From Paenibacillus sp. Marseille-Q4541 (GTDB lineage Bacteria; Bacillota; Bacilli; Paenibacillales; Paenibacillaceae), in the NCBI RefSeq assembly GCF_018310695.1, contig NZ_JAGXCY010000013.1:53451-117450 (forward strand): a stretch of 64,000 bases of DNA. The letters are read 5' to 3'. Positions 46,858 through 59,437 of the stretch are shown here, piece by piece; the first letter of the stretch is position 1, and every line of letters starts with the position of its first letter. Under the pieces are notes generated by a model. It searched no databases. It had not been told where the DNA came from and saw nothing but the letters and a program-made list of their open reading frames with translations. Position numbers and translations under genes: made by a program.

Positions 46858-47913
46858 TTAGACGCCGCCTTCTGCTTCCCATCTGGCTATCTCTTCACGG
46901 ACGAGCGGCGCGACTTTCGTACCGAGCAGTTCAATCGCCCGCATCACATCTGCGTGCGGCATCGTACCCAGTGGCACATGCAGCATAAAGCGGGTGATTC
47001 CTACATTTTTACGAAGATAAATGATTTTCTCAGCTACTGTCTGTGGGTCTCCTACGTATAGTGCTCCCTCCAGACTGCGTGCAGCATCGTAACTTGAACG
47101 AGTATAGGATGGCCATCCCCGCTCCCTACCGATGACATTCATACTCTGCTGCGTTGGCAAAAAGAACGTATCTACCGCTTCCTGCAGTTCATCTCCAACA
47201 AAACCATGGGAATGAGACGCGACCTGCAGCTTCGAAGCATCATGGCCTGCATGGGTAGCTGCTTTTTTATACAGCTCAACCAGCGGTGCAAACTGAGTCG
47301 GTCTTCCCCCGATAATAGCGAGTACAAGAGGTAAACCGAGTAACCCTGCTCGGATAACCGATTCCTGGTTGCCTCCACTCCCTATCCATACGGGAAGGGG
47401 ATCTTGCACAGGACGTGGATATACCCCAAGATTATCGATTGCCGGGCGATGAGTGCCGCTCCACGTTACTTTTTCGGATTCACGTAGTTTTAATAGCAAA
47501 TCCAATTTCTCATCAAACAAAGTATCATAATCGTTCAGGTCATAGCCGAACAAAGGAAAAGACTCAATAAAAGATCCCCGCCCTGCCATAATCTCAGCTC
47601 GGCCGTTTGAAATGCCGTCCAGTGTAGCAAAATCCTGAAATACGCGCACTGGATCTGCTGAAGACAAGACGGTCACCGCGCTCGTCAAGCGAATACGGCT
47701 TGTTTGTGCTGCAGCCGCAGCCAGTACCATCGCTGGATTTGAAGCTGCATAATCTTTACGATGATGCTCCCCTACGCCATACACATCAAGGCCCACTTGA
47801 TCTGCAAGTACAATTTCCTCGACAACCTCACGTAAACGCTGTGCGTGACTCATCACCTCACCCGTGTGTACATCCGGAGATGTTTCCGCAAAAGTACTAA
47901 TTCCAATCTCCAT
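46858..47913 (-). CDS. Luciferase-like (LLM class) flavin-dependent oxidoreductase
   Basis: The 351-residue protein has the bacterial luciferase-type TIM barrel, beginning MEIGISTFAETSPD, with VYGVGEHHRKDYAASNP (about 45-61), LTSAVTVLSSADPVRVFQDFATLD (about 75-98) and MAGRGSF (about 110). Members use FMNH2 or F420-like flavins to oxidise various compounds. A hairpin terminator lies 24 bases beyond its stop. The substrate is not evident. Confidence 0.9.
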   Translation of the reverse strand: MEIGISTFAETSPDVHTGEVMSHAQRLREVVEEIVLADQVGLDVYGVGEHHRKDYAASNPAMVLAAAAAQTSRIRLTSAVTVLSSADPVRVFQDFATLDGISNGRAEIMAGRGSFIESFPLFGYDLNDYDTLFDEKLDLLLKLRESEKVTWSGTHRPAIDNLGVYPRPVQDPLPVWIGSGGNQESVIRAGLLGLPLVLAIIGGRPTQFAPLVELYKKAATHAGHDASKLQVASHSHGFVGDELQEAVDTFFLPTQQSMNVIGRERGWPSYTRSSYDAARSLEGALYVGDPQTVAEKIIYLRKNVGITRFMLHVPLGTMPHADVMRAIELLGTKVAPLVREEIARWEAEGGV

Positions 47914-48051
47914 CTTATTCCCTCCGACATCTATTTAAATTCGTAAGTAAGTAACTTTATGATAATAACTATATCTTGAGGCCTCTGCATTGTTTTTGCA
48001 AGATGTTTCTTCGTTCAGAGCTCGAATCTTTCGTATTCAATAGTTTATACC

Positions 48052-48080
48052 AAAAAGACCTCGGAAATTAACCCGAGGTC
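48052..48080 (-). terminator. Terminator of the beta-glucoside PTS gene
   Basis: GACCTCGG pairs perfectly with CCGAGGTC; the minus strand continues with five T. Confidence 0.75.
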
Positions 48081-48115
48081 CTTTCTTCATTTCTTTCCAA
48101 CCATTATGATGAAGT

Positions 48116-50032
48116 TTACTGAGCTTTAGCCGTATAAATCAATTCGGATTCATTGACGTTTGTTTTTCCAGCCGATTCAATGGAATCATATTGGTACATA
48201 TTCGTGATGATAACCGGGGTAATCGTATCGTATCCGGCTTTTTCAATCTCGACACGATCAAATTCCATCAGCAGATCCCCTACAGACACTTTAGTGCCTG
48301 CTTGTACTTTTGGAGAAAAGAATTGTCCTTTCAGCTTCACCGTATCAATCCCGATATGAATTAACATTTCTGCTCCGTTATCACTTACCAGCCCGATCGC
48401 ATGACCGCTCTTAGACAGTGAAAAGACGGTTCCACTGATCGGAGACACGACCCGGCCTTCCGCAGGCTGAATAGCAAACCCTTTGCCCATAATTTCCTCT
48501 GCGAACGCTGGATCATTGACTGCACTGAGCGGCTTCACTTCACCAGTAATCGGACTATATACTGCCTGATCTTGCGGTTTTGCTTCTTCAGTCGCTTCAT
48601 GAGCTGACACAGCGGTTTGAACAGATGTTTCCTCTACCTGTGCCCCTGAGACCTGCTCAGGTTTTGCTGTTTCAGCTGCTGCAGGGCCTTCGTCAAAGCC
48701 CAAAATGTAAGTTAATCCTGCTGATACCGCAATTGCAATAATGAATCCGATAATGGCATACACGATAGTTTCACCCAAGACCATAGGAATTCCGGCAATT
48801 CCAGCCAGTCCGCCGATAACATAAGCTTTCGTGTGGAACAAGCTCATGAACGCACCACCGACACCTGCCCCGATCAGAGCAGCGATAAACGGCTTTTTGA
48901 ATCGCATGTTTACCCCGTACATCGCGGGCTCGGTTATGCCCATCAAAGCGGTAACACTAGTCGACATCGCCAAAGATTTAGTTTGTTTAACTTTTGATTT
49001 GAGGGATACACCTAGTGCACTCCCTGCTTGGGCAAAGTTCGCAACCATCATCATTGGAATGAGATAGTCATAACCCAATGTGGCAACTGAACCGATCATG
49101 ACCGGTACGAGCGCATAGTGCATACCCGTAATTATGAGTAGCGAGAATGTACCACCTACGATGAGGCCTGCAAATAGACCGGCATTATCAAACAACCATG
49201 AGAAGCCGTCGGTCAAACCGTTACCAAGAATAACACCAAGCGGTCCAACTGCAATAAGCGTCACCGGTACGATAACGAGCAAAGTAACCGTTGGTACGAT
49301 AATCAGTTTCAAAGAAGCGTGAGTGATCTTGTCTACTGCTTTCTCTACATATGATGCGAGCCATACTGCAATCAAGATCGGAATAACCGATGATGCATAC
49401 GTTGCGGCAATGACCGGAAGCCCTGCAAATGTAATCTTCTCCCCAGTTCCAAGAAGCGCGGTAATCGTCGGGTGAAGCATGGAAGCACCAATTGCTGCAG
49501 CGATATACATATTGCTTCCCAGCTTGCGTGCTGTACTAATCGCTAGAATGATCGGTAGGAAGTAGAACGCTCCGTCACCAATCGCAGATAAGATTTGATA
49601 AGTTGAACTTGTATCTGTCATCCAGCCCATCGTCACCAGCAGGGCAATGATCCCTTTGATCATCCCTGCTCCAGTGATTGCTGGAAGGATTGGTGTAAAT
49701 ACCCCGGAGATGAAGTCGAACAATGCACTCAGCGGGTTTTTCTTTTTCTTAGCCACCGTCGTTTCGGCAGAACCGCCATCCGGAGATTTGCTCATATTAC
49801 CTACTAGCGCATTGTATACTTTCGGTACCTCATTTCCGATGATGACTTGGAACTGTCCACCGTTAATCATGACACCCATGACACCCGGAGTATTCTGCAG
49901 CGTCTTTTTATCGGCTTTATCGTTATCATTCAGGTTGAATCTAAGTCTTGTCATACAGTGGGTTACCTGGTCAATGTTCTCTTCTCCCCCGACCAGTTTT
50001 AGTATATCTTTGGACAATTGTTGTTGATCCAT
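48116..50032 (-). CDS. bglP: Beta-glucoside PTS transporter EIIBCA (BglP-type)
   Basis: The 638-residue protein has EIIB (about 1-80, phospho-Cys in VTHCMTRLRF), EIIC with about ten helices (about 100-455), a linker rich in Ala, Glu and Gln, then EIIA of the glucose type (about 490-638, phospho-His in MLIHIGIDTV). It takes up and phosphorylates aryl-beta-glucosides or cellobiose-type sugars. It lies downstream of the antiterminator gene with its own antiterminator/terminator leader. All subunits are fused in the BCA order of BglP. Confidence 0.92.
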   Translation of the reverse strand: MDQQQLSKDILKLVGGEENIDQVTHCMTRLRFNLNDNDKADKKTLQNTPGVMGVMINGGQFQVIIGNEVPKVYNALVGNMSKSPDGGSAETTVAKKKKNPLSALFDFISGVFTPILPAITGAGMIKGIIALLVTMGWMTDTSSTYQILSAIGDGAFYFLPIILAISTARKLGSNMYIAAAIGASMLHPTITALLGTGEKITFAGLPVIAATYASSVIPILIAVWLASYVEKAVDKITHASLKLIIVPTVTLLVIVPVTLIAVGPLGVILGNGLTDGFSWLFDNAGLFAGLIVGGTFSLLIITGMHYALVPVMIGSVATLGYDYLIPMMMVANFAQAGSALGVSLKSKVKQTKSLAMSTSVTALMGITEPAMYGVNMRFKKPFIAALIGAGVGGAFMSLFHTKAYVIGGLAGIAGIPMVLGETIVYAIIGFIIAIAVSAGLTYILGFDEGPAAAETAKPEQVSGAQVEETSVQTAVSAHEATEEAKPQDQAVYSPITGEVKPLSAVNDPAFAEEIMGKGFAIQPAEGRVVSPISGTVFSLSKSGHAIGLVSDNGAEMLIHIGIDTVKLKGQFFSPKVQAGTKVSVGDLLMEFDRVEIEKAGYDTITPVIITNMYQYDSIESAGKTNVNESELIYTAKAQ

Positions 50033-50069
50033 GATGGTTTACTCCTTCTCTTTGTGTAATAAAAGGGAA

Positions 50070-50159
50070 CAAAAAAACCTAAACACTGAATCAAGTCTAA
50101 GCAAAGAGCTTATCATCTCTGATTCAACGTTTAGGTTTTGCCTATTACAGTAACAATCC
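50070..50159 (-). promoter_or_regulatory. RNA antiterminator (RAT) and overlapping terminator before the PTS gene
   Basis: On the minus strand GGATTGTTACTG...GGCAAAACCT (50159-50133) matches the LicT/BglG RAT consensus. Its end overlaps the stem of a terminator (50138-50070), in which AACCTAAAC and TGAATCA pair with TGATTCA and GTTTAGGTT before a T run. LicT binding would stabilise the RAT and let the polymerase continue into the PTS gene. Confidence 0.85.
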
Positions 50160-50210
50160 CAAACTATTCAACTGTTTTTTCGTTTCTTACGATCCGCTCG
50201 ATGTGAATCG

Positions 50211-51014
50211 TTAAATACAGCAGTTCTTCCTTGGACAAGATTCGTCGTAAATTTTGCGTGTATAGTCATTGATCTTCATTGCACAAGCATTAGCATCAGG
50301 ATATTGCTTAACTACCAAATCATGAAGCGGATTATCTTCTTCTTTGTCTTTAACCTCCGTGCCTTGAATCACACGTTGAGCAAAGTACTTGAGATGTGTC
50401 AGAAATCTGTAATAGCTTAATGAATCTTCATCAAGCTCGATTAAAAAACTTCGACGCACAATGTTTAAGATATCCTTAACAATATTGGTAATACTGATGG
50501 TCTCTCTCATCTCGCCATTCATTTGTGCATTTACGAGATGCATCGCAATGAATGCGCATTCGTCCTCGGGTAAAAGCACTCCAAGCGTTTCTTCAATAAT
50601 GGACAGCGCCTTAGTTCCGATCGCATATTCCTTTCGGTACATGCGTTTAATTTCCCACAGCAGTGCATTTCTCAGCTGCAGGCCTTGCCTGTGCCGGTCG
50701 ATAGCGAAATGAATATGATCTGTCAGCGAGATGTAGATACTTTCATGAAGCTTCTCACCCAACACGGTTTCTGCATAGCGTATAATCTCATCCGAACATT
50801 CGACATATTCAACTGGGATATCCGACAGAAGCGTTTTCAGTTTTTGTGACACTTCTTTGCTTTCAAGCGAAAACACTTTTTCAATCAAGCTATCATCAAT
50901 CGAATCGCCCGAATGTTTCTTGAAAGCTATTCCTCGTCCCATGACGACCCGCTCAATTCCTCTCGGATCAATCACGGTAACTACATTATTGTTCAGCACC
51001 TTCTCAATTTTCAT
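50211..51014 (-). CDS. licT: BglG/LicT transcriptional antiterminator, frameshifted near its 3' end
   Basis: The protein has the RNA-binding CAT domain (about 1-55), PRD1 (about 65-165, with His in LTDHIHFAI and AMHLVNAQ) and PRD2 (about 172-250, with LTHLKYFAQR). The predicted frame ends after DESCPRKNCCI (267 residues). In the next frame, the DNA from 50238 down to TAG at 50164 encodes LSKEELLYLTIHIERIVRN and on to TVE, the normal LicT C-terminus carrying the second PRD2 histidine. A single missing base near 50239-50243 explains this. The locus therefore reads 50164-51014 in two frames. LicT normally activates beta-glucoside genes under PTS control. Confidence 0.85.
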   Translation of the reverse strand: MKIEKVLNNNVVTVIDPRGIERVVMGRGIAFKKHSGDSIDDSLIEKVFSLESKEVSQKLKTLLSDIPVEYVECSDEIIRYAETVLGEKLHESIYISLTDHIHFAIDRHRQGLQLRNALLWEIKRMYRKEYAIGTKALSIIEETLGVLLPEDECAFIAMHLVNAQMNGEMRETISITNIVKDILNIVRRSFLIELDEDSLSYYRFLTHLKYFAQRVIQGTEVKDKEEDNPLHDLVVKQYPDANACAMKINDYTRKIYDESCPRKNCCI

Positions 51015-51044
51015 CTCAACACATCACCTTGCAGGCAGAAATAA

Positions 51045-51111
51045 TAAAAGGCAAAACCAAAGCAGGGTTATGCCCTGCTTCTGGTTTTGCCTGATTTAAC
51101 AGTAACAATCC
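51045..51111 (-). promoter_or_regulatory. RAT and overlapping terminator before the licT gene
   Basis: GGATTGTTACTG...GGCAAAACC on the minus strand (51111-51083) overlaps a terminator with AAACCA and AAGCAGGG pairing with CCCTGCTT and TGGTTT (51088-51045). The antiterminator would control its own gene. Confidence 0.85.
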
Positions 51112-51133
51112 AGTACTAATTAGCTATAGGCCT

Positions 51134-51183
51134 ATGATACCATATCGATAGCCGTATGACAACGGTTTTTGAAAGCGTTTAAC
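51134..51183 (-). promoter_or_regulatory. Promoter with cre-like site upstream of licT
   Basis: On the minus strand TTGTCA (51157-51162), a 17-base spacer and TATCAT (51134-51139) form a strong sigma-A promoter. TGAAAGCGTTTAAC (51170-51183) matches 12 of 14 bases of the CcpA cre consensus and lies seven bases upstream of the -35. Confidence 0.65.
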
Positions 51184-51218
51184 ATCCTACTGGGTTACCC
51201 GTTTTACAAAAAGCATTT

Positions 51219-52649
<1,431 letters not shown>

Positions 52650-52690
52650 TCATCCTCTCCCGATGTGGTTATTATGCATGTTTTACGGAC

Positions 52691-54151
<1,461 letters not shown>

Positions 54152-54282
54152 TTACGACCTCTCTTTCATGATGTGAGAATGATATATTGGTTATATAAAA
54201 GTTAAATAAAAACATATTTCGCAGGTTTCACTGCTCTCTCGGACAATCTCGAATACGCCGGCAATCATTCGAGGTCGGAAAA

Positions 54283-54377
54283 CAAAAAAAACCTAAACTC
54301 AAGGTAAAGCAAACTCCACGGGAGTCTGTCATTTTACCATCAGTTTAGGTTTTGCCTGTCTTACACAGTAACAATCC
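54283..54377 (-). promoter_or_regulatory. RAT and overlapping terminator before the first glucosidase gene
   Basis: GGATTGTTACTG...CAGGCAAAACCT on the minus strand (54377-54347) overlaps a long terminator (54353-54283) in which AAACCTAAAC and GGTAAA pair with TTTACC and GTTTAGGTTT, then eight T. Confidence 0.85.
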
Positions 54378-54415
54378 AATAAACGAATGTCCATTTGATA
54401 TGTGGTTTTCTGTAA

Positions 54416-54429
54416 TGAAAGCGTAACAC
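54416..54429. promoter_or_regulatory. cre-like site upstream of the glucosidase RAT
   Basis: TGAAAGCGTAACAC keeps the TGAAAGCG core of the CcpA site, with three mismatches. It sits 39 bases upstream of the RAT, as does the better site before licT (59 bases). Confidence 0.45.
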
Positions 54430-54485
54430 AGAGAAAAAATAAAATCAACTTCACGCCAGGTTCCAATATCTCCCCTATAGAAAAA

Positions 54486-54523
54486 AACAAAAGTCTCCAA
54501 CTTTTGAATTGGAGACTTTTGTT
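54486..54523 (-). terminator. Terminator of the second SLH gene
   Basis: AACAAAAGTCTCCAA pairs perfectly with TTGGAGACTTTTGTT around an 8-base loop; a T-rich tract follows on both strands. Confidence 0.85.
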
Positions 54524-54537
54524 TTCTTATTCCTTTT

Positions 54538-57500
54538 CTATGAATCCATAAATTTAGCTTTTACTAGAAGTCGGTGGATCATTACTCCTACTTCCGCTCG
54601 GGTAGCAGAAGCAGAAGGCAAGAACCGATGATTCTGATCTCCTTGCGTGATCCCTACCTGACTTAGCCATTTTACGCTAGTTTGTGCCCAAACAGGGATA
54701 ACGCTTTGGTCAACAAACGGAGTACTCGGTGATGAATCCACCGTCAAATCCACTCCTGTATATTTTGCTGCTCTTTCCATCATAACTGCCATTTCAGCAC
54801 GGTTAATTATAGCACTTGGTTGAAATTCATTGGCTGTCTTCCCAACGGTTAAACCTGCTTTCACGGCCGCCCCTACCGAACCTGCATACCAAGCTTTTTC
54901 GTTCACATCTGTAAAGATAACCGCACCTTCTACGTCGGTATCAATGCCTAGACTTCTGACGAGCATGGCCGTGAATTCTGCACGTGTTACAGCCACGTTC
55001 GGAGCGTAGCTATTCTCATTCACACCTTGAACCACAAGACTTGAAGCAAGAGCTTGTATATGATCCTTTGCCCAGTGTTTATTCATATCGGTAAACGTTT
55101 TGCTTAGAGATATGAGTGCAAAGCTCCCGTCTTGCGTACTCTTCATTTCATACGTACCATCTGACTTACGGACACTTGGTGTGAACATAAGCTCTCCTGT
55201 TTTTTCATTTACACGAACCGCAGTCAGCTGTTGTCCTGACACAATATCAACTTGTGGTTTCAGTACTCGGCTAAGATAGGCTTTATGCTGAATAGAAAGA
55301 TGCTCTCCTGACGCACTTAGCACCGAAGCTGAAAAAGAAGCTGCTGTCCCCTTGATATACTGACCTCCTAGTGCTGCAGTTTGCTGCTCTAGGGAACCCA
55401 AAGATTCACCCTTTAACGAAGCAATACGAATCTGAAGCGTACCTTCCCTCATACTAGACTGTCCGGTTACTTCCCGGAGTACTGACATGGGAAGCTCATA
55501 ACTTCCTTCCGCAGTAACAAATTGGATCGTTGTTTTCTTCGCTAGGTCTAATAAAGAGAGTAGAGATGGCATAGGAATGCTTAGCTCAGAGTCACTTACA
55601 AGCCCAGAAGCATTAATAACTAGATTCCTTGACTCCTCTTTTGATGCAGACATCTCGGCTATTTTCTGCTTGAGCACACCAGGCTGCACACTCACGTGGT
55701 TTCGTTTATCTCCACCTGCGAGCTGCTCCGTTGTTACAATCTGCTGATCCTGGCCGATTACATATTGACCATCTGTACTCGGTTGCTCTGGAGTAGAAGG
55801 ATTTGTTTCATCTGGTGTCCCCGGTGATGGGGATGGAGTAGGATCAACAGGACCTGGACCCGGTGCAGTCGTGCCTTTTTCCGTTACGGTTACGATGGCT
55901 TCTGCTTCTCCGTATCCATCTTTACTCACGGCGTGAATCACTGCATTCCCCGGCTTCAGTCCCTTGATTTGGCCTGACTCATCGACAGAAGCAATCTCGG
56001 GCTGAGATGACGACCAGACCACTCCAGCTTCTGTACTTCCTACGAGATCTACACTTGCTTGTAATTTTCCACCTTCACTTCCCTCTTCGATGGATAATGC
56101 TTTCTGACCCAGTGTTACTTTGGTAATTTCCATTTCCAGAATAGCCACTGTTCCACCTACCTCATTGGCAACAAGCAGTAGCGGTCTGCCCGTTGGGCTA
56201 TCCAGTGCAGAGATATATTCAAGACCCTCAGGTCCGGTGTCGGTAGCAAGAATATCTTCCTGACCAAATACTCTGGTATTTGTATAATTCACAAAAAACG
56301 GTTGTTCGGGATTTGTAACGTCATATGTCATTACACCGCCCGTACGCTCAAGTCCCGTAAATGCAAATGCTTTGTTCCCCGCCTTGCCTACTATGACATA
56401 TTCCGGTTCAGGTCCTTTTTTCGGACTGCGGTCATCCATATCTTCATTGTCATTACTTACATTGAAATAATCCGGCTGACGTTCTGCTGTTATTTGCTCG
56501 AAATCACTGCCGCTGTCATACACCTGTTCCATCGTACCTGTATTCCAGATAGAAAAAGATCTAGCCCCATACAGATACAATTCATTAAACGTCCCATCCT
56601 GCATTCCCATATCGGACATAACCCGAACCTTGTCATAGTCCTTCGTTGCGTTCAGCCAGGTGCCAAGCTCTTGTGATAAGGAAAATTTCTTCTTGATATC
56701 GGAAACTTTCAGCTCATTTTTCATTCCTGTCCAGTCTGTTGCGTCCCCTTCATTCGCTGTGAAAAGGTAGGTCTGTCCATCTACGGTGTAGGTAGCAATG
56801 CCATCTGGCATATACAGACTTTTCACTGGGACATTCTCCAGCTTTATTTGCCCATCTGCAATGAGATCAATCTCGTTGCCTGGTTTGCTCCAGTCTTTGA
56901 CTCCTAGACCTTTTACGGAGACAACTTTCCCTGCAGCAATATCAATGGTTGCAATGGCATTGTTCTCCTGAAGGGCTACATAGGCAAGCTTATTGTCAGG
57001 AGACAGAGCCATATATTCCGGCTCTAGATCCGTAATGGCCTTCTTTTTGCTGCCTTCGCCTATAATCGTCCCGTCTTTATTCACTTCGCCGCGAATATGA
57101 ACGTTATCATCAATGACACTCGGGTCATCAAATAGAACGGTTTTCGTTTCTCCAGTCTTGTAATCAATAATGGTAACACTACCCTGTGGATCGTGAGCGT
57201 TCCCTTCTCTCGGTTCTCCTTCATCTGCTGTCAGAATCCGGCTTCCGTCGCTGCTAATCTTGACCATATCCGGCTGAACCCCTACGGAGTAGGAAGTGAT
57301 CAGCTCTCCTTCGTAGTCAAGAATCAGTACTTTACCTGCTTTCTCCGACGCTTCTTCCTGCACTGCTACCGCAACATACTTTTCTTTGGTATTAATATCA
57401 ACACTCGTCAGATCGCCTACCTGAAAAGTGTCAGAATTCGCTAGTGCTGCGACATCAATACTTTTCACTTTTTCGGTTGCACCTTCAGGTGTAAGCTTTA

Positions 57501-58134
57501 CAATATCTACGGTTGGCGGCTGTGTCGCTCCATTGACAAGGTAGAAGCTTCCATTATCCTTGTTAAACCTTACAATCTCCGCTACTCCGCCATCTGCATT
57601 TGTTACTCCTACTTGATAACTTCCAATCTTACGAAGCTTTATCTGGTCAGAAAAATGGGCTGCTGCCGCACTGGATACTTGCAGAGAAAGCTCTTTTGAT
57701 ACGGTCTGCGGCTGTTCAGCGTGCTGATCGCTAACTTCGAGATTGATTCTATAAGTTCCCTCTGTTCCTGCTGATGGAGTACCAGAAAGAATACCTGACT
57801 GCTCATCAAGAACAAGACCTGCCGGAAGTCCTTCCGCAGCATATGTATAAGGCGCTTCTCCCCCGTACACTTCCAAGGTGACAGAATATGCCTTGCCTTC
57901 GACTGCTTCTGGCAGTTCGGCTGTTTTAATACCAAGCTCGTCCAGCGCTACTTGATCGCTAATTTGATCTGTATCTATGATTTGATCAGCAGAAGGCTGC
58001 TGTGTTCCATCTAAGGCTTGTTCGGAAGACACACGTTCTTCTGCTGAAGCTAGTGGGGCCTCCATGGCAAGTGATCCTATCGTTAACTGCGCTGCCATCA
58101 GCAGAGCTATGTATTGTTTCGTTTTTATTCTCAA
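54538..58134 (-). CDS. SLH-anchored choice-of-anchor-I (beta-propeller) surface protein
   Basis: I choose TTG 58134 (MRIKTKQYIALL), ten bases after AAGAGGAG; a frame from 58278 would prepend 48 non-signal residues. The protein of 1198 residues has a signal peptide (1-33), an Ig-like domain (about 60-140), a choice-of-anchor I beta-propeller (about 166-668, with ADEGEPREGNAHDPQGSV and TGPEGLEYI), a BIG2 domain (about 672-750), a Pro-rich linker (about 753-788), a pre-SLH module (about 790-1010) and three SLH repeats (about 1012-1198). Choice-of-anchor I domains resemble phytase and alkaline phosphatase propellers, but their activity is not established. Confidence 0.88.
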   Translation of the reverse strand: MRIKTKQYIALLMAAQLTIGSLAMEAPLASAEERVSSEQALDGTQQPSADQIIDTDQISDQVALDELGIKTAELPEAVEGKAYSVTLEVYGGEAPYTYAAEGLPAGLVLDEQSGILSGTPSAGTEGTYRINLEVSDQHAEQPQTVSKELSLQVSSAAAAHFSDQIKLRKIGSYQVGVTNADGGVAEIVRFNKDNGSFYLVNGATQPPTVDIVKLTPEGATEKVKSIDVAALANSDTFQVGDLTSVDINTKEKYVAVAVQEEASEKAGKVLILDYEGELITSYSVGVQPDMVKISSDGSRILTADEGEPREGNAHDPQGSVTIIDYKTGETKTVLFDDPSVIDDNVHIRGEVNKDGTIIGEGSKKKAITDLEPEYMALSPDNKLAYVALQENNAIATIDIAAGKVVSVKGLGVKDWSKPGNEIDLIADGQIKLENVPVKSLYMPDGIATYTVDGQTYLFTANEGDATDWTGMKNELKVSDIKKKFSLSQELGTWLNATKDYDKVRVMSDMGMQDGTFNELYLYGARSFSIWNTGTMEQVYDSGSDFEQITAERQPDYFNVSNDNEDMDDRSPKKGPEPEYVIVGKAGNKAFAFTGLERTGGVMTYDVTNPEQPFFVNYTNTRVFGQEDILATDTGPEGLEYISALDSPTGRPLLLVANEVGGTVAILEMEITKVTLGQKALSIEEGSEGGKLQASVDLVGSTEAGVVWSSSQPEIASVDESGQIKGLKPGNAVIHAVSKDGYGEAEAIVTVTEKGTTAPGPGPVDPTPSPSPGTPDETNPSTPEQPSTDGQYVIGQDQQIVTTEQLAGGDKRNHVSVQPGVLKQKIAEMSASKEESRNLVINASGLVSDSELSIPMPSLLSLLDLAKKTTIQFVTAEGSYELPMSVLREVTGQSSMREGTLQIRIASLKGESLGSLEQQTAALGGQYIKGTAASFSASVLSASGEHLSIQHKAYLSRVLKPQVDIVSGQQLTAVRVNEKTGELMFTPSVRKSDGTYEMKSTQDGSFALISLSKTFTDMNKHWAKDHIQALASSLVVQGVNENSYAPNVAVTRAEFTAMLVRSLGIDTDVEGAVIFTDVNEKAWYAGSVGAAVKAGLTVGKTANEFQPSAIINRAEMAVMMERAAKYTGVDLTVDSSPSTPFVDQSVIPVWAQTSVKWLSQVGITQGDQNHRFLPSASATRAEVGVMIHRLLVKAKFMDS

Positions 58135-58315
58135 CTTTTGTCCACTCCTCTTGGCGATTGTAAAGTACAATCCTTTACCTATATCACTATTGTATAAAGG
58201 GAATGTTAACGGAGAGATCATCATATTGTATGCGGAATGTAAAAAGAGCTGTTCCTCCGAATTAGCTCGCGTGAACAAGCCATTGGTTGAACAACTCTAT
58301 ATGTTAAGTAACTGT

Positions 58316-59332
58316 TTATTTTTCCATAGCGGACTGAGCCGCACGGAGTACTGAAATCATTTTGTCACACCACTGATCAAATTCGTCATCTTCCACCTGA
58401 TACTCCGGATGATCAAGAATATACTCCACCGTCTGCTTAATCCCCTGATCTATTCTCGTCGTCGCTACGTATTCCGGTACCAGCCTTTTCAGCTTGGAAT
58501 TGTCAAAAACAACCGTGTTGGCTTTGTCCCCGAGCAGCCCGCCGCGATAATCTTCACTACTGCACGCATCCAGAAACTCGGAAGCTACATGAACAGCGTT
58601 CAGTTTCACTCCCAGCGCATCCGCAATTGTTTCGTAAATCTGGTTCCACGTAACAGACTCATCCGAGGTAATATGTACGGACTCCCCTATAGCATGAAGG
58701 TTCCCCATAAGACCGATGAACCCTTTTGCAAAATCACGATTATGCGTCAAAGTCCACAAGGAAGTACCATCGCCATGAATCAGGACCGGTTTATTCTCCA
58801 GCATTCTTTTCGCGACCTGCCACGTTCCTTTACTGCCATGAACTCCAAGCGGAATAGAGCGCTCGTCATACGTATGGCTAGGTCTAACAATCGTAATCGG
58901 GAACCCCTCTTCCCGGTATAATTTCATTAAATAGTCTTCACAAGCAATTTTGTTACGAGAATACGCCCAGTAAGGATTGGCTAGCGGGGTCCCTTCCGTA
59001 ATTCGGTAGTCTGATAGAGGCGTCTGATAGGCAGATGCAGAACTTATAAATATAAATTGTTTGGTTTTTCCTTTGAAAAGTCGGTAATCCCGCTCGAGCT
59101 GGGCAGGTTCAAAAGCAATAAAATCAGCAACGACATCAAAATGAAGATCCTCAATCAAAGCCGCTACTTCTTCTTCGTTGCGAATATCCGCAGTTAGTAC
59201 ATGTGCTCCTTGCGGTAAGTCAGCATTTCGGTTTCCTCTGTTCAGCAGGTACAACTCGCATCCTTGTTCTAGTAGCTGTCTAGAAATCGCTGTACTGATG
59301 GTACCTGTTCCTCCAATGAATAGTGCTTTCAT
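58316..59332 (-). CDS. NAD-dependent epimerase/dehydratase (extended SDR)
   Basis: The 338-residue protein starts with the nucleotide-binding motif FIGGTGTIS, has SSASAYQ and the catalytic YSRNK (Tyr-x-x-x-Lys, about 146-150), and a C-terminal substrate domain with LTHNRDFAKGF. It is of the extended SDR type acting on nucleotide sugars or as an mRNA-binding CSP41-like protein. GGAGG lies before the ATG. A LysR gene is divergent on its other side, 105 bases away, and may regulate it. Confidence 0.9.
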   Translation of the reverse strand: MKALFIGGTGTISTAISRQLLEQGCELYLLNRGNRNADLPQGAHVLTADIRNEEEVAALIEDLHFDVVADFIAFEPAQLERDYRLFKGKTKQFIFISSASAYQTPLSDYRITEGTPLANPYWAYSRNKIACEDYLMKLYREEGFPITIVRPSHTYDERSIPLGVHGSKGTWQVAKRMLENKPVLIHGDGTSLWTLTHNRDFAKGFIGLMGNLHAIGESVHITSDESVTWNQIYETIADALGVKLNAVHVASEFLDACSSEDYRGGLLGDKANTVVFDNSKLKRLVPEYVATTRIDQGIKQTVEYILDHPEYQVEDDEFDQWCDKMISVLRAAQSAMEK

Positions 59333-59437
59333 TAATGCACCTCCGAAGATTAGAATAGGAAATAAGGTAGTACTATCTTTACGATAGCATGCACTCTCTA
59401 CGATTACAATTTCTTACTGCTCACTTCGGAGGTTACG

